64,000 nucleotides of DNA from an uncultured Alphaproteobacteria bacterium (GCA_951801825.1 CATOOF010000002.1:343272-407271); one strand, 5' to 3'. Positions 1 through 11,252 are shown, counted from the first letter of the stretch. Numbers and translations are program-made. The notes: generated by a model from the sequence alone, not told the origin.

Positions 1-238
1 TGCGGCCCGCACTGCGTATTTCGTTGCCATCGCGATCCAGAAATATTATTGCGGCCGGCCGTGTTTCATGCAAAATATCATCCAACGACGGCATCTGCAG
101 AAATATAACCGAAACATATCCTGCAACCACAACACAGCCAATTACTACCAAATTAACAAGCCACATCAACATACGCACCCGAAACGACGGGCGCTTTTTT
201 TCTTCCTGGGGATTGCAGTCTGGCCTGGCACGTGGCAA
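1..238 (-). CDS. mrcA: Penicillin-binding protein 1A, N-terminal part (cut by window edge)
   Basis: Class A penicillin-binding protein, an inner-membrane enzyme that polymerises and cross-links peptidoglycan. Only the first 79 codons are in the window. They show a basic cytosolic tail, one membrane helix (about residues 23-47), then SLDDILHETRP and IIFLDRDGNEI, the stretch that leads into the glycosyltransferase domain in PBP1A proteins. The start is a TTG at 238, chosen because AAGGAG lies about 7 bases upstream and no ATG fits. The catalytic domains lie outside the window, so the family call rests on this short region. Confidence 0.75.
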   Translation of the reverse strand, partial: MPRARPDCNPQEEKKRPSFRVRMLMWLVNLVVIGCVVVAGYVSVIFLQMPSLDDILHETRPAAIIFLDRDGNEIRSAGR

Positions 239-301
239 ATCTTTCTCCTTTTGATAGAATTATATACAAAAAGATTTTACCGCGCCAGATTAATTACACA
301 T

Positions 302-328
302 AAAAAGAAAGCCGCCAAAAATGGCGAC
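302..328 (-). terminator. Intrinsic terminator of the HTH gene
   Basis: On the minus strand GTCGCCA-TTTTT-GGCGGC is followed by TTTCTTTTT. It lies just after the stop of the HTH gene at 339 and before PBP1A, so the two are probably separate units. Confidence 0.6.
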
Positions 329-338
329 TTGCAACCCG

Positions 339-599
339 TCATGCGGCGGCGGCCCGACGTGTGCCCTCGCCAGGGGCCGGCATAAACTTCAGGAAATCTT
401 CCAACGATGTTCCCGTAGACTCCAGTATCTTGGCCAGACTGTGCGTGGACGGCCAACGCGGCTTTCCATAGCATGTCCATCTTTTGCTTTTATTAAACGT
501 GGTGGCGTCCAGGCCGCTTTTCTTTGCCAGACCTGAACAAGACAAATTTAAACTATGTGCGAAACGGTCTATTGCGCACCACAAGTCTAAATGGTTCAT
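339..599 (-). CDS. Stand-alone XRE-like HTH DNA-binding protein
   Basis: Small (86 aa) helix-turn-helix protein. CSGLAKKSGLDATTFNKSKR followed by KPRWPSTHSLAKIL is the DNA-binding N-terminus seen in alphaproteobacterial S24/CI-type repressors, but the peptidase half is absent, so it is a DNA-binding domain alone. GGGAGAGGGGAAC precedes the ATG. A close paralogue lies at 60189-60428. Upstream, GGACTTTAGTCC (about 643-654) is a perfect 12-bp palindrome that could be its operator; this is inference. The last residues (RRAAAA) are low complexity. The target is unknown. Confidence 0.75.
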   Translation of the reverse strand: MNHLDLWCAIDRFAHSLNLSCSGLAKKSGLDATTFNKSKRWTCYGKPRWPSTHSLAKILESTGTSLEDFLKFMPAPGEGTRRAAAA

Positions 600-856
600 G
601 TTCCCCTCTCCCTTTTTGTCTTCTCTTTACACTGGTTTTCTAGGACTTTAGTCCACTGATAGTTGAATTTTTTCATAAATTCTAGTGTTTTTCAACCAGA
701 AAGTTTTCCTATTTGAGGGGATTTATACTAACATTTCTAATTAATGTGTTATATTATTACTTAATTTATGCCAAAATACAACAATAAAAACCGGAACATA
801 TAAAGCTTGCATTTTTTCTTAAGTTATAGAACTCTATTTTATGCGGAGGGATATTT
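600..856. other. Intergenic region with a palindrome upstream of the HTH gene
   Basis: 257 bp of AT-rich DNA between the divergent HTH and outer-membrane genes. It holds the palindrome GGACTTTAGTCC near 643-654 and AT-rich promoter-like stretches. No convincing complete sigma70 promoter or RNA gene was seen. Confidence 0.4.
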
Positions 857-1507
857 ATGAAAAAAATTATCACTATCTTATTTCTTAGCATGCCGCTGGG
901 CGGGTTGATGGCCAACGAATATGGCGAATATGAGCAATACGACATAATAACAGATACAGATTGCCCTATATGTGAATGCAATGATACGGGCCGTCGCGAC
1001 AATTATGCCGGTGTGCGTGTGTATAAAAATGAACATGCCGCATACTCTTATAATCTATCAAACGGGCACAAGGATAAATATAAAAAAGACAACTTTGGTT
1101 TCGGAACCACCGTGGGGAACAATCTGACAGACTGGTTGCGCGTGGAATATGAAACACTGTATATGGGCGCCCAGTATAGCAAGAATGACAAGGATTTTGA
1201 ATATGACATATGGGCAAACATGCTAAATGCGTATTTGTTGCGTGAATTTGAGGGTGCCGTGGCCCCGTATGTCGGAATGGGGCTGGGGCTGACTGGAATA
1301 TGGGGCGAAATTGACGGCGATTTGGACAATGCGTTCGACTTATCGTATCAGGCAATGGTTGGCGTACTGTTCCATTTAAACCGGCGTATTGATTTAGATA
1401 TCGGATTTAAATATGTAAATTTTGGCAAGGTTGAACATACGCGCGGCGTATCAAAAGTAGACGCCACCCAGTTTTACATAGGCGGCGCATACAAGTTCGG
1501 TCTGTAA
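857..1507 (+). CDS. Outer-membrane beta-barrel protein
   Basis: Predicted outer-membrane protein of 216 aa. It has a signal peptide (MKKIITILFLSMPLGGLMAN), a linker with CPICEC, then alternating strands typical of an 8-strand OmpA/OmpW-like barrel (AVAPYVGMGLGLTGIWG, IDLDIGFKYVNFG) and ends in GGAYKFGL, close to the usual aromatic C-terminal barrel signal. A strong GGAGGG sits 9 bases before the ATG. The region after the gene has only a weak CCCC/GGGG hairpin (near 1545). It could be a structural barrel or an adhesin; no ligand can be read from sequence. Confidence 0.7.
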   Translation: MKKIITILFLSMPLGGLMANEYGEYEQYDIITDTDCPICECNDTGRRDNYAGVRVYKNEHAAYSYNLSNGHKDKYKKDNFGFGTTVGNNLTDWLRVEYETLYMGAQYSKNDKDFEYDIWANMLNAYLLREFEGAVAPYVGMGLGLTGIWGEIDGDLDNAFDLSYQAMVGVLFHLNRRIDLDIGFKYVNFGKVEHTRGVSKVDATQFYIGGAYKFGL

Positions 1508-1687
1508 ATTCCACATTTTACAGCCCCAGCCGACGGATGTACTGGCCCCCCCATAACAGGGGTAAGCATAGCTATACAAAAGCAATTTCCACATCAAATC
1601 CAATTTTACTATTTACAATTATGGCATAATACGTTACACATATATGCAAGAATAAAACCCATCACATTTATGTAACAGCGCAATAAT

Positions 1688-3526
1688 ATGACAACAACAC
1701 TAGAGCATTTAAATAAGACAATTACAAAGGCGCACAATTATTTGTATGCAAATGAAGGCTTAAGTAATGCGGAGGCTTTGGAAGAGTTACTTAAACTGAT
1801 GTATTGCAAAATTCTCATAGAGCAAGACAGCAAAGCAAATTCTATTAATTCTGATGAAGAAATATACAATATAGTAAATGAAGTATATTTTAAGCTGGCA
1901 TCGAGGTTTTCTGATATTTTTGAGCAATCTTTCAAAATAGGGAAAGAAACAATCATTTACATAATGCAAATGTTTCTTGACATAAACTTTTCGAGATTAA
2001 AATCAGATACCAAAGGCCACATTTTACAAAAAGTTCTGGACCGATCCTACAGAGAGCGAAATGGTCAATTTTTTACCCCCGTACCTGTTGTTGATTTTAT
2101 AGTAAAAATGATTGAGCCCAAAAGCCATGAAAAAGGCTGTGATCCGGCCTGTGGAACCGGCGGATTTATGTTTGGCGCACTTAATCACATTATGGCAAAC
2201 GAAAATGTAAGCTCTCTGGATAACTTATATTTTTATGAAATAAGCGACAAGATAGCTCGTTTTATAAAAATGAGAACCCTGTTTGAGTTTGGAAATTGCA
2301 AAACCCATATAAAAAACATGGATTCCCTGTCTAATGATTTAGATTACAAATTTGATTATATTTTAAGCAATCCGCCATTTGGCTCACAAGGAAAAATCAA
2401 AAATTCTAAACTGTTATCAAATTATGAACTGGGGCGGGACAAGAAAACGGATCAACTCTTTGCAAACCAGACGCCTGATATATTATTTGTAGAAAAAATT
2501 ATAAAATCCCTAAAATACGGGGGCAGAACTGCGATTATTTTACCAGACGGGGATTTTGAAAACCCATCTACTTCATATTTAAGAGAATACATACTATCCA
2601 ATACAAAGATCGATGCAATTGTTTCATTGCCCAGCGGAACGTTTATCCCATATGGCACTGGGGTCAAGGCCAGTGTAATATTTTTAACCAGACTAAAAAA
2701 AGATGAACTACGCAGGCTGCAAAACGAAAACTATCAAATATTTTTCTCCAAAATAAATAAACTCGGGTACACTTTTTCTAAACACTCCAAAGAAGAATTC
2801 AATAATGATGGAACCATAGCCCAAGATTACGAAGATGTTGTGAGCGCATACAAGAACAGAACATATAATGAAATTTCTTTTGTGGTGCCAATAAATAAAA
2901 TATTGGAGAAAAATACTTTTTCCTATTCGTTTTATTGCCCTAGCTACAATCATTCTATACATAAAATCACAAAAGCAAAATATGTACGTCTGAAAGACGT
3001 TGTTATATTAAAAGATAAGAGAGAACGAATAATAGCAGACAAAGAATATTCTTATATTGAAATTGCAGACGTAAATGCATCTTCAAATGAAATCTTTAAT
3101 TCAGAAATAATGTACGGAGAGGCCCTGCCATCCAGAGCAAGCTATATCGTAAAAACCGGGGATATTATAATCGCTATTGCAGGAAACGCCATCGGCTCAA
3201 AAAAACACTCAAAGGCTATGGTCTCCGAAGAATATAATGACTGTATTTGCACAAACGGATTCGCCGTAATGAAACCGAATGGCATTTCTCCTTATTATCT
3301 TTTATATTTTTTTAATAACGATGATTTTTTAAATCAGGTACAAAAATATAAATACGGATCTGCTATCCCAACTATTTCAAAAGAAGATTTACTGAATATA
3401 GTTATTCCATTATATGACGAAACAAAAATGCAAGAAATAGAAAACGCCATGCAAAAAGCATGCGAGTATAGAAGAATGGCAAAGATGCTAACATCTTTTG
3501 ACTATTATTCTTCATCCCCGTCGTGA
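1688..3526 (+). CDS. N6-adenine DNA methylase fused to a type I-like specificity domain
   Basis: 612-aa modification enzyme. Residues about 120-330 hold the HsdM/N6_Mtase core: RNGQFFTPVPVV, the SAM-binding DPACGTGGFM (motif I) and the catalytic NPPFGSQG (motif IV, NPPF type). Residues about 430-605 look like one HsdS target-recognition domain (YVRLKDVVILKDKR, TGDIIIAIAGNAIGSKK, YKYGSAIPTISKEDLLNIVI), so modification and specificity sit on one chain, as in type IIG/BcgI-like or fused type I enzymes. No strong Shine-Dalgarno is seen. The 3' end overlaps the convergent nuclease gene by 22 bp. AT-rich coding compared with neighbours suggests horizontal acquisition. Confidence 0.85.
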   Translation: MTTTLEHLNKTITKAHNYLYANEGLSNAEALEELLKLMYCKILIEQDSKANSINSDEEIYNIVNEVYFKLASRFSDIFEQSFKIGKETIIYIMQMFLDINFSRLKSDTKGHILQKVLDRSYRERNGQFFTPVPVVDFIVKMIEPKSHEKGCDPACGTGGFMFGALNHIMANENVSSLDNLYFYEISDKIARFIKMRTLFEFGNCKTHIKNMDSLSNDLDYKFDYILSNPPFGSQGKIKNSKLLSNYELGRDKKTDQLFANQTPDILFVEKIIKSLKYGGRTAIILPDGDFENPSTSYLREYILSNTKIDAIVSLPSGTFIPYGTGVKASVIFLTRLKKDELRRLQNENYQIFFSKINKLGYTFSKHSKEEFNNDGTIAQDYEDVVSAYKNRTYNEISFVVPINKILEKNTFSYSFYCPSYNHSIHKITKAKYVRLKDVVILKDKRERIIADKEYSYIEIADVNASSNEIFNSEIMYGEALPSRASYIVKTGDIIIAIAGNAIGSKKHSKAMVSEEYNDCICTNGFAVMKPNGISPYYLLYFFNNDDFLNQVQKYKYGSAIPTISKEDLLNIVIPLYDETKMQEIENAMQKACEYRRMAKMLTSFDYYSSSPS

Positions 3527-4458
3527 CCCCTATCGTCCAGCTGTGTTTCATCAAATGGGACCACCCTTGGTTGTGAATTATCCAAAAGCTCTCCAATAGA
3601 TTCATACCAAGGCTTTCGTATGCACAGCATATCCTTTTTGCCTGGTATAATAATGTCTATCAAATAGTTTTGGTATAAATGATTTGGCGATGTTGGAGAA
3701 TGAGGCAACTGATTAGAATCAGCAAATACAATTTTATGTCTGCCAAGTCTTTGGAACAAATCAACCGCCAGTATTGAAAAATCCGATTTTAATGGCGCCG
3801 CCTGTTTTATTTTTGTCACAGAATCTGTTCGGATTGAAGGTTTATGGGTCTCCAGCTTTAAATAGGCCGCATCCCGTCGTCTGAAAGCAGACTCGGAAAA
3901 AAGTTCATCGCAAATCCCATTAAAATACTCTTTTACATCTTCTTCTGATGCAAAAAAACCGTTCAGATTAACACTTGAGGAACCGGGGAATTCCATATTC
4001 CATTGAAATTCCGGAAATTGTTTACCCGGATTTTTGGTCTCCCAGGCTTGCTTCGCCTTGTTATATCTGGCCAATCCTTTGTTATAGACTTTCATGGGGT
4101 CATTTTTTAAACTACAACATATAAAACTTATAATATTTTTACGATTAATTTCAGTTTTTTTATTTGCACCCCTGAATTCCGAATTTGTTTTAACACCTTT
4201 GGACTCCACCACAAAACAGTCTTTACTGCCAGGCTTACGTATAAGAAAATCACCTTTGTAATTATCTATTTTATTATCAAAACCACCAGCCGGCTTTTCC
4301 TTTATACGGTAGACTTCATAGCCTTCTGCTTTCAGGGTTTCCTTTAATATTTGTTCTGAAATGGCCCCCTGTAAATATCCGGTTGCCCCAGGATTATGTA
4401 CAAGGACATCAACAAGATAATCTTCATCTACGCCAAATATGTCTTTTATATTTTTCAT
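3505..4458 (-). CDS. Probable restriction endonuclease, PD-(D/E)XK-like
   Basis: 317-aa protein convergent with and overlapping the methylase gene. Residues about 65-95 hold KGDFLIRKPGSKDCFVVESK, which fits the D-(x)n-ExK core of PD-(D/E)XK nucleases (here D then ESK). The rest is not recognised; the C-terminus is acidic (DDRGHDGDEE). Position beside a lone modification enzyme and the nuclease-like motif make it the likely cleaving partner of a restriction-modification system. No helicase/translocase (HsdR) domain is present, so this is not a classical type I system. Confidence 0.65.
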   Translation of the reverse strand: MKNIKDIFGVDEDYLVDVLVHNPGATGYLQGAISEQILKETLKAEGYEVYRIKEKPAGGFDNKIDNYKGDFLIRKPGSKDCFVVESKGVKTNSEFRGANKKTEINRKNIISFICCSLKNDPMKVYNKGLARYNKAKQAWETKNPGKQFPEFQWNMEFPGSSSVNLNGFFASEEDVKEYFNGICDELFSESAFRRRDAAYLKLETHKPSIRTDSVTKIKQAAPLKSDFSILAVDLFQRLGRHKIVFADSNQLPHSPTSPNHLYQNYLIDIIIPGKKDMLCIRKPWYESIGELLDNSQPRVVPFDETQLDDRGHDGDEE

Positions 4459-4520
4459 GTTTTACTCATATTAACTTATTGATATCAGTCTATAAGTATA
4501 AACAAAATAAATCAACAATA

Positions 4521-4549
4521 AAAAAACCGCCCCGGCGGGGGCGGTTTTT
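4521..4549 (-). terminator. Intrinsic terminator after tRNA-Asn
   Basis: AAAAACCGCCCC-GGC-GGGGGCGGTTTTT-type hairpin flanked by A and T runs. It lies 7 bases beyond the 3' end of tRNA-Asn and upstream of the nuclease gene, and could work in both directions. Confidence 0.75.
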
Positions 4550-4555
4550 AATTCT

Positions 4556-4631
4556 TGGCTCGGGCAGCTGGACTCGAACCAGCGACATACGGATTAACAG
4601 TCCGTTGTTCTACCGACTGAACTATGCCCGA
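4556..4631 (-). tRNA. tRNA-Asn (GTT)
   Basis: 76-nt cloverleaf on the minus strand. The acceptor TCGGGCA pairs with TGCCCGA, the anticodon arm is CGGACTGTTAATCCG (anticodon GTT), the T arm is CTGGTTCGAGTCCAG, and CCA is encoded. It is followed by an intrinsic terminator. Confidence 0.95.
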
Positions 4632-4687
4632 ATTGCCCGCATATCTTATAACCTTTTTTCCTGTATTTCAAGTCTTTTTTTCAACTA

Positions 4688-4716
4688 TTGCAATTTATTA
4701 TATTTAATGCTATATT
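4688..4716 (+). promoter_or_regulatory. Probable sigma70 promoter of fabI
   Basis: TTGCAA, 17 bases, TATATT, ending 35 bases before the chosen fabI start, with AAAAAGGAT as ribosome binding site. It lies between tRNA-Asn and fabI. Confidence 0.55.
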
Positions 4717-4751
4717 TTTTACCGTCCAATATGATGAAAAAGGATTTAAAT

Positions 4752-5561
4752 ATGTTACTGAAAGGGAAAAAGATTCTGATTACAGGCGTTGCTAACGACT
4801 GGTCTATGGCATGGGCAATTGCAAAACGGGCTCATGAAGAAGGGGCCGAAATCGCAATGCCGTATGCAATGCCTAATCTGGAAAAGCGCGTCAGACCGCT
4901 GGCAGAATCCATTAATGCTAAGTTCGTACAGGAATGCAATGTACAAAACGACGAACAAATGGATGCACTGTTCGCAGCAATCGAAAAAGAATGGGGACAT
5001 CTGGACGGTGTTCTGCATGCAATCGCATTTTCTGACAAAAACGAACTGAGTGGACGATATGCCGATACAACACGTGCAAACTTCAAAAACACAATGGATA
5101 TTTCGGTATATTCACTGGTTGATTTGACACGCCGCGCGGCACCGTTGATGCATGACGGCGGCAGTGTTGTTGCCCTGACCTATTTCGGCGGCGAAAAGTC
5201 CGTGCCGAATTATAACGTAATGGGTGTTGCAAAATCCGCCCTGGACAGCAGTGTTCGCTATTTGGCGTCGGATTTGGGACGTGACGGCATTCGCGTAAAC
5301 GCAATCAGCGCAGGCCCGATTATGACATTGGCATCAAGTGGCGTTGGTGGGTTTAAGGCAATGTTGCGCCTGAATGCGGAACAGACACCTCTGCGCCGCA
5401 ATATGACCCTGGACGACGTGTCGGGTGCGGCGGTATATCTGTTTAGCAACCTGTCATCGGCGGTTACCGGCGAAGTACATCACGTTGACTGTGGATATTC
5501 CACAACAGGTATGATGCCCAATGAGCTGAAAGACATCTTGTTGAAAGGTCTGGACGACTAA
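4752..5561 (+). CDS. fabI: Enoyl-[acyl-carrier-protein] reductase (NADH)
   Basis: FabI reduces trans-2-enoyl-ACP in the last step of each fatty-acid elongation cycle. This is a 269-aa short-chain dehydrogenase fold with the FabI-type nucleotide site LITGVANDWSMAWAIAK, HAIAF (residues about 90-95), and catalytic Tyr and Lys in the NYNVMGVAKSALDSSVRYLA region. The extra hydroxyl-binding Tyr of FabI is in ALTYFGG. DGIRVNAISAGPI is typical of the family. I start at 4752 (MLLKGKK) after AAAGGAT; an upstream in-frame extension would run through tRNA-Asn. It has its own promoter and terminator, so it is monocistronic. Confidence 0.95.
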   Translation: MLLKGKKILITGVANDWSMAWAIAKRAHEEGAEIAMPYAMPNLEKRVRPLAESINAKFVQECNVQNDEQMDALFAAIEKEWGHLDGVLHAIAFSDKNELSGRYADTTRANFKNTMDISVYSLVDLTRRAAPLMHDGGSVVALTYFGGEKSVPNYNVMGVAKSALDSSVRYLASDLGRDGIRVNAISAGPIMTLASSGVGGFKAMLRLNAEQTPLRRNMTLDDVSGAAVYLFSNLSSAVTGEVHHVDCGYSTTGMMPNELKDILLKGLDD

Positions 5562-5584
5562 GTCTTTTATATATAATCGTACCG

Positions 5585-5614
5585 AAAAAGTCCCGCCAAA
5601 TGGCGGGACTTTTT
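5585..5614 (+). terminator. Intrinsic terminator of fabI
   Basis: AGTCCCGCC-aaat-GGCGGGACT hairpin with a following T run and a preceding A run. Confidence 0.85.
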
Positions 5615-5680
5615 GATTGACACAACATATATTTATGCAAATATTTAAATTATTCATTAACATTATCTGGAGACTATTAA

Positions 5681-6249
5681 ATGATATCATCTACCGCACA
5701 AATTGTGTTCAAAAATATGGAGCGCAGCTCAAAATTACAGCCTAAATTAAAAGAAGTGGGCGGCATTGATATTGACTGGACTGTCTATTCCCTCTGTACC
5801 AACGTGCCCAGCAAAGCGTCCACGGACGATATAATATACAGCCTTGAAACACAGCAAGAAGTATCTGTACTGTTCAAGGACGTTATGACACATAATCTGA
5901 CGCGCCTGCTGTATACGGAAAAGGTCCCCTCTTCTTATTGGAACAAATATACATTTTATTCCCAGCGTGCACTGGGCCCCGTACGGATATGGGACAATAC
6001 AATGTATGAGTGTATAATTATTCAAATATGCGACGGTGCAAAAATAGCCGTAACAAACCATTATTACCTTAATGCTAATATGCCTGCCGAGGAAATATAT
6101 CATTGTGCAAAAAAAATTATCAAAGACATCAATCAGATAAAATTCGCAGAAGAAGAGAATGCCGCAAAACAGTTGAACAAACAGCAGTTTGATGCGAAAA
6201 AGGCAAGAATAGACAATACAATTAATTTGCTGAAAACAAAACAGCGTTA

Positions 6250-6250
<1 letters not shown>
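5681..6250 (+). CDS. Uncharacterised cytoplasmic protein
   Basis: 189 aa, no signal peptide or membrane segment, and no family recognised. It is a mixed alpha/beta sequence whose last 50 residues are charged and probably helical (FAEEENAAKQLNKQQFDAKK). GGAG lies 8 bases before the ATG, and a strong terminator overlaps the stop codon, so it is a single-gene unit between fabI and ligA. Confidence 0.65.
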
Positions 6251-8699
<2,449 letters not shown>

Positions 8700-8700
<1 letters not shown>

Positions 8701-9377
8701 CAGGAATCTAAAAGAGAGAATATCACAGCATTGGCCAGCATCAATCCAAACGCCCCGGTTACGGTTACAATAGAACCGAATGTGCGATTTGCCAACACAT
8801 CTGGGGCGGCGGGCTCGGTCGAAAAGACTACTTCAAAATCATCCAGCCCCGCATCACGTGCCAGGCGACGCATACGCGCCGCCAGCGGACAAACCGATGT
8901 TTTTGACAGCTTTGATACGCGCACGCGGCTAATATCTGTTTTGCGGGCGGCCCCCATGCTGGCAATAAAAGGAATATCGTTATCCTGGGCCCAGCGGGCC
9001 AGCGCTATCTTTGATGGCGTGGAATCAATTGCATCTATTATATAATCCGGGCGGCAATCTAATTTAGTATCCGCATCAAAAAACAGCCGCATGGCATCAA
9101 CGCGAATTTCTGGGTTTATATCATTAATACGTTCGGCCGCGACATCAACCTTTGCCCGGCCGACGGTTGAATCCAACGCAAACAGCTGGCGGTTTATATT
9201 GGATACGTCAACAGTATCGTTATCTATTAAAATAATGTGACCAATCCCACTGCGTGCCAGGCATTCCACCGCAAACGAGCCGACCGCACCGCACCCAACG
9301 ACCATTACCGTTGAACGTTTTAGTTTTTCAACACCCGCATCCCCCAGCAGCATTCTTGTTCTATGCAGTCTGTCCAT
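8700..9377 (-). CDS. tcdA: tRNA threonylcarbamoyladenosine dehydratase (ThiF/E1-like)
   Basis: E1-like enzyme that uses ATP to cyclise t6A to ct6A at tRNA position 37. The N-terminus (RLHRTRMLLGDAGVEKL) and the Rossmann motif VMVVGCGAVGSFAVECLARS are typical of TcdA, as are LIDNDTVDVSNINRQLFAL and the central DYIIDAIDS. At 225 aa it is slightly shorter than E. coli TcdA (268 aa) and ends in a hydrophobic helix. AAAGGTG precedes the ATG. It overlaps the end of tatD by 17 bp, so the genes are co-transcribed. Confidence 0.85.
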
Positions 9378-10068
9378 CTTTTATCACCTTTGTTGCGTTT
9401 TGATAGACCGTATCTGACATGCCATCTGTCGACATGCCACGAATATCCGCGATTTGTTCCACCGCACAGCGCACCACATCGGGGGCGGGCCCAAAAGCAT
9501 CACTTTCCACCAAAATTCTGTTCACGGGCGTATTGCAAACCGAACGGCGCGTACGAACTCCCGAAATACCCTGGTATGAAAAGAAAGTGTTGTTTACTGT
9601 CGAAACAATTTGATTTAGTATTTCTGTCGAACCCGAAAAACGGTGCATTACAATCACAGGCGGCGGCGGGCAATCACGCAAAACCCGCAACATGGCATCC
9701 CATGCATGCACACAGTGAATATGGACACCACGGCGCAAATCGGCCGCCATTTCATATTGGCGCTGAAAAAAGCCAAGTTGAACCTGAACATCCGCGCGCG
9801 TCATATCCAGCCCTATTTCGCCGACCATCGCATGCGGATTTTGCACCAGCACATCGCGCATGCGCACGTCCCAGCCCGGCCGGGATTCCGAAACATGCCA
9901 CGGGTGAATACCTATTGCCGGAATAATTCTATTATCATCACGGGCGCCGTTTAGAATAGCCGACCACTGCGACTCGCATGTTGCATTACATATAAACAAT
10001 CCGCCACCGCAATAATTACAGAATGCATCGGCGTCATAATGGCAATGTGCGTCAACAAAATGATTCAT
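9361..10068 (-). CDS. TatD-family metal-dependent hydrolase
   Basis: TatD DNase/amidohydrolase-like TIM barrel, 235 aa from the chosen start. Metal ligands are visible in FVDAHCHYD (HxH), AIGIHPWH, VGEIGLD, HIHCVHAW, MHRFSGS and the late Asp in LVESDAFGP. I start at MNHFVDAHCH (10068). The longer reading frame to 10158 would place an intrinsic terminator inside the gene and add a non-homologous leader. The family acts on nucleic acids or D-aminoacyl-tRNA; the exact substrate cannot be told. Confidence 0.82.
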   Translation of the reverse strand: MNHFVDAHCHYDADAFCNYCGGGLFICNATCESQWSAILNGARDDNRIIPAIGIHPWHVSESRPGWDVRMRDVLVQNPHAMVGEIGLDMTRADVQVQLGFFQRQYEMAADLRRGVHIHCVHAWDAMLRVLRDCPPPPVIVMHRFSGSTEILNQIVSTVNNTFFSYQGISGVRTRRSVCNTPVNRILVESDAFGPAPDVVRCAVEQIADIRGMSTDGMSDTVYQNATKVIKDGQTA

Positions 10069-10116
10069 ATGATAAATATAGCGCCCCGAAACCAGATTGA
10101 AAAGAGGATTTATTAT

Positions 10117-10147
10117 AAAAAAAAAGCGCCCCGGGAAACGGCGGCGC
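10117..10147 (-). terminator. Intrinsic terminator after the DUF378 gene
   Basis: Minus strand GCGCC ... GGCGC hairpin followed by nine T. It separates the DUF378 unit from tatD. Confidence 0.65.
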
Positions 10148-10173
10148 AAAATTGACATGAATACGGTTGCGAT

Positions 10174-10386
10174 TTATCTGTCACCGCGAATAGGTCTGTC
10201 AACAAACATGATAATCAGCCACAGCAACGCTGCGATACCAATTATGCAGTAAACAATGCTGCTGGCGACGGTCGCCGGTCCAAATAAAAACGTAACCAAG
10301 TTAAAACCGAACAAACCTACCAGCCCCCAGTTCAAAGCGCCGATAAACGTTAACGGTTTTAAAATATAGTTGGTCAATCCTCTCAT
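10174..10386 (-). CDS. DUF378 small membrane protein (YuzA-like)
   Basis: 70 aa with two membrane helices and the DUF378 signature KPLTFIGALNWGLVGLFGFN. Function is unknown for the family. AAAGGAGAAAAA precedes the ATG, and a near-consensus promoter lies about 50 bp upstream. This ribosome binding site is a 13-base perfect complement of a loop of the candidate small RNA at 60646-60840. Confidence 0.85.
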   Translation of the reverse strand: MRGLTNYILKPLTFIGALNWGLVGLFGFNLVTFLFGPATVASSIVYCIIGIAALLWLIIMFVDRPIRGDR

Positions 10387-10437
10387 CTATTTTTTCTCCT
10401 TTCAAGGTTTGTAATGTCTTAGGTTAAAGACAGATGA

Positions 10438-10466
10438 ATTATAAACTGTTTAATAACAGGTTTCAA
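10438..10466 (-). promoter_or_regulatory. Sigma70 promoter of the DUF378 gene
   Basis: On the minus strand TTGAAA, 17 bases, TATAAT (perfect -10). Confidence 0.7.
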
Positions 10467-10550
10467 TGCCAATACTGCGTTTAGGAAAAGGTTCTTAGCC
10501 ACCTAAACCCCAGGAATTATGTCAAATTACACGAACAAATTACCGCAATT

Positions 10551-11252
10551 TTAGATTCCAAAAAACATCCCGACAACCAATGGCGCCACAACAGCGGTCA
10601 TCACGCCAGATATAACAATGGCAAGACTGCTCATGGCACCTTCGACCGGGCCCATTTCCATTGCCTTGGTCGTGCCGGCGGCATGCGATGCATTCCCAAT
10701 CGCAAGCCCGCGCGCAACAGGGTTGGTCAGACCGAATTTACGACAGACCAAATCACTGACCGAGGCACCAAGTATTCCGGTCACAATAACCGACGATACG
10801 GTCAACGCAACAACACCGCCCAACTGTTCTGTAATTCCGATTGCAATTGCGGTTGTGACAGATATTGCGGCCAGACTGCGTGCCACAACATCCCCCAGTC
10901 CTAAAAATACGCATAATATGCAAACCGCAAATACAGATGACGCAACACCAATTGCCATCGCCAGTAAAATTGCAGGCGCATGTTTTTTAAGCAAAGGCAG
11001 CTGCCGATACATGGGGACGGCAAAACATACCGTGACAGGGACCAAAAAATATGTGATATATTGCGCCCCCTGGTTGTACGCATCATAAGGAATGTTAAAC
11101 AATGTCAGGAAAGCCACCACCAATATTGTCGCCAGAAATAGTGGCGTTGTAACCGCCCCGGGCCAGCACCTGTTTACATAAACCGCAATCAAAAACATTA
11201 TCAGGGTCAGCGCAACGCCAAAATAAGGGGACGCCATCAGGAAAGCCATCAT
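10551..11252 (-). CDS. lrgB: LrgB/YohK-family inner-membrane protein
   Basis: 233-aa polytopic protein with about seven membrane helices and the LrgB motif set (AISVTTAIAIGITEQLGG, GLAIGNASHAAGTTKAMEMG). LrgB partners LrgA in a holin/antiholin-like or pyruvate/metabolite transport system. It overlaps lrgA by 4 bp (ATGA), so translation is coupled. Confidence 0.9.
   Translation of the reverse strand: MMAFLMASPYFGVALTLIMFLIAVYVNRCWPGAVTTPLFLATILVVAFLTLFNIPYDAYNQGAQYITYFLVPVTVCFAVPMYRQLPLLKKHAPAILLAMAIGVASSVFAVCILCVFLGLGDVVARSLAAISVTTAIAIGITEQLGGVVALTVSSVIVTGILGASVSDLVCRKFGLTNPVARGLAIGNASHAAGTTKAMEMGPVEGAMSSLAIVISGVMTAVVAPLVVGMFFGI

Noticed and set aside
4383..4751. An in-frame upstream extension of fabI
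   Set aside because: It would be translated through tRNA-Asn and its terminator and the fabI promoter; the family N-terminus and a ribosome binding site place the start at 4752.
9363..9954. Long plus-strand open frames opposite tatD and tcdA
   Set aside because: They are antisense shadows of conserved enzymes, with no ribosome binding site and no recognisable protein features.
10069..10158. A 30-codon N-terminal extension of tatD
   Set aside because: It contains an intrinsic terminator of the upstream gene and has no homology to the family, which begins at MNHFVDAHCH.
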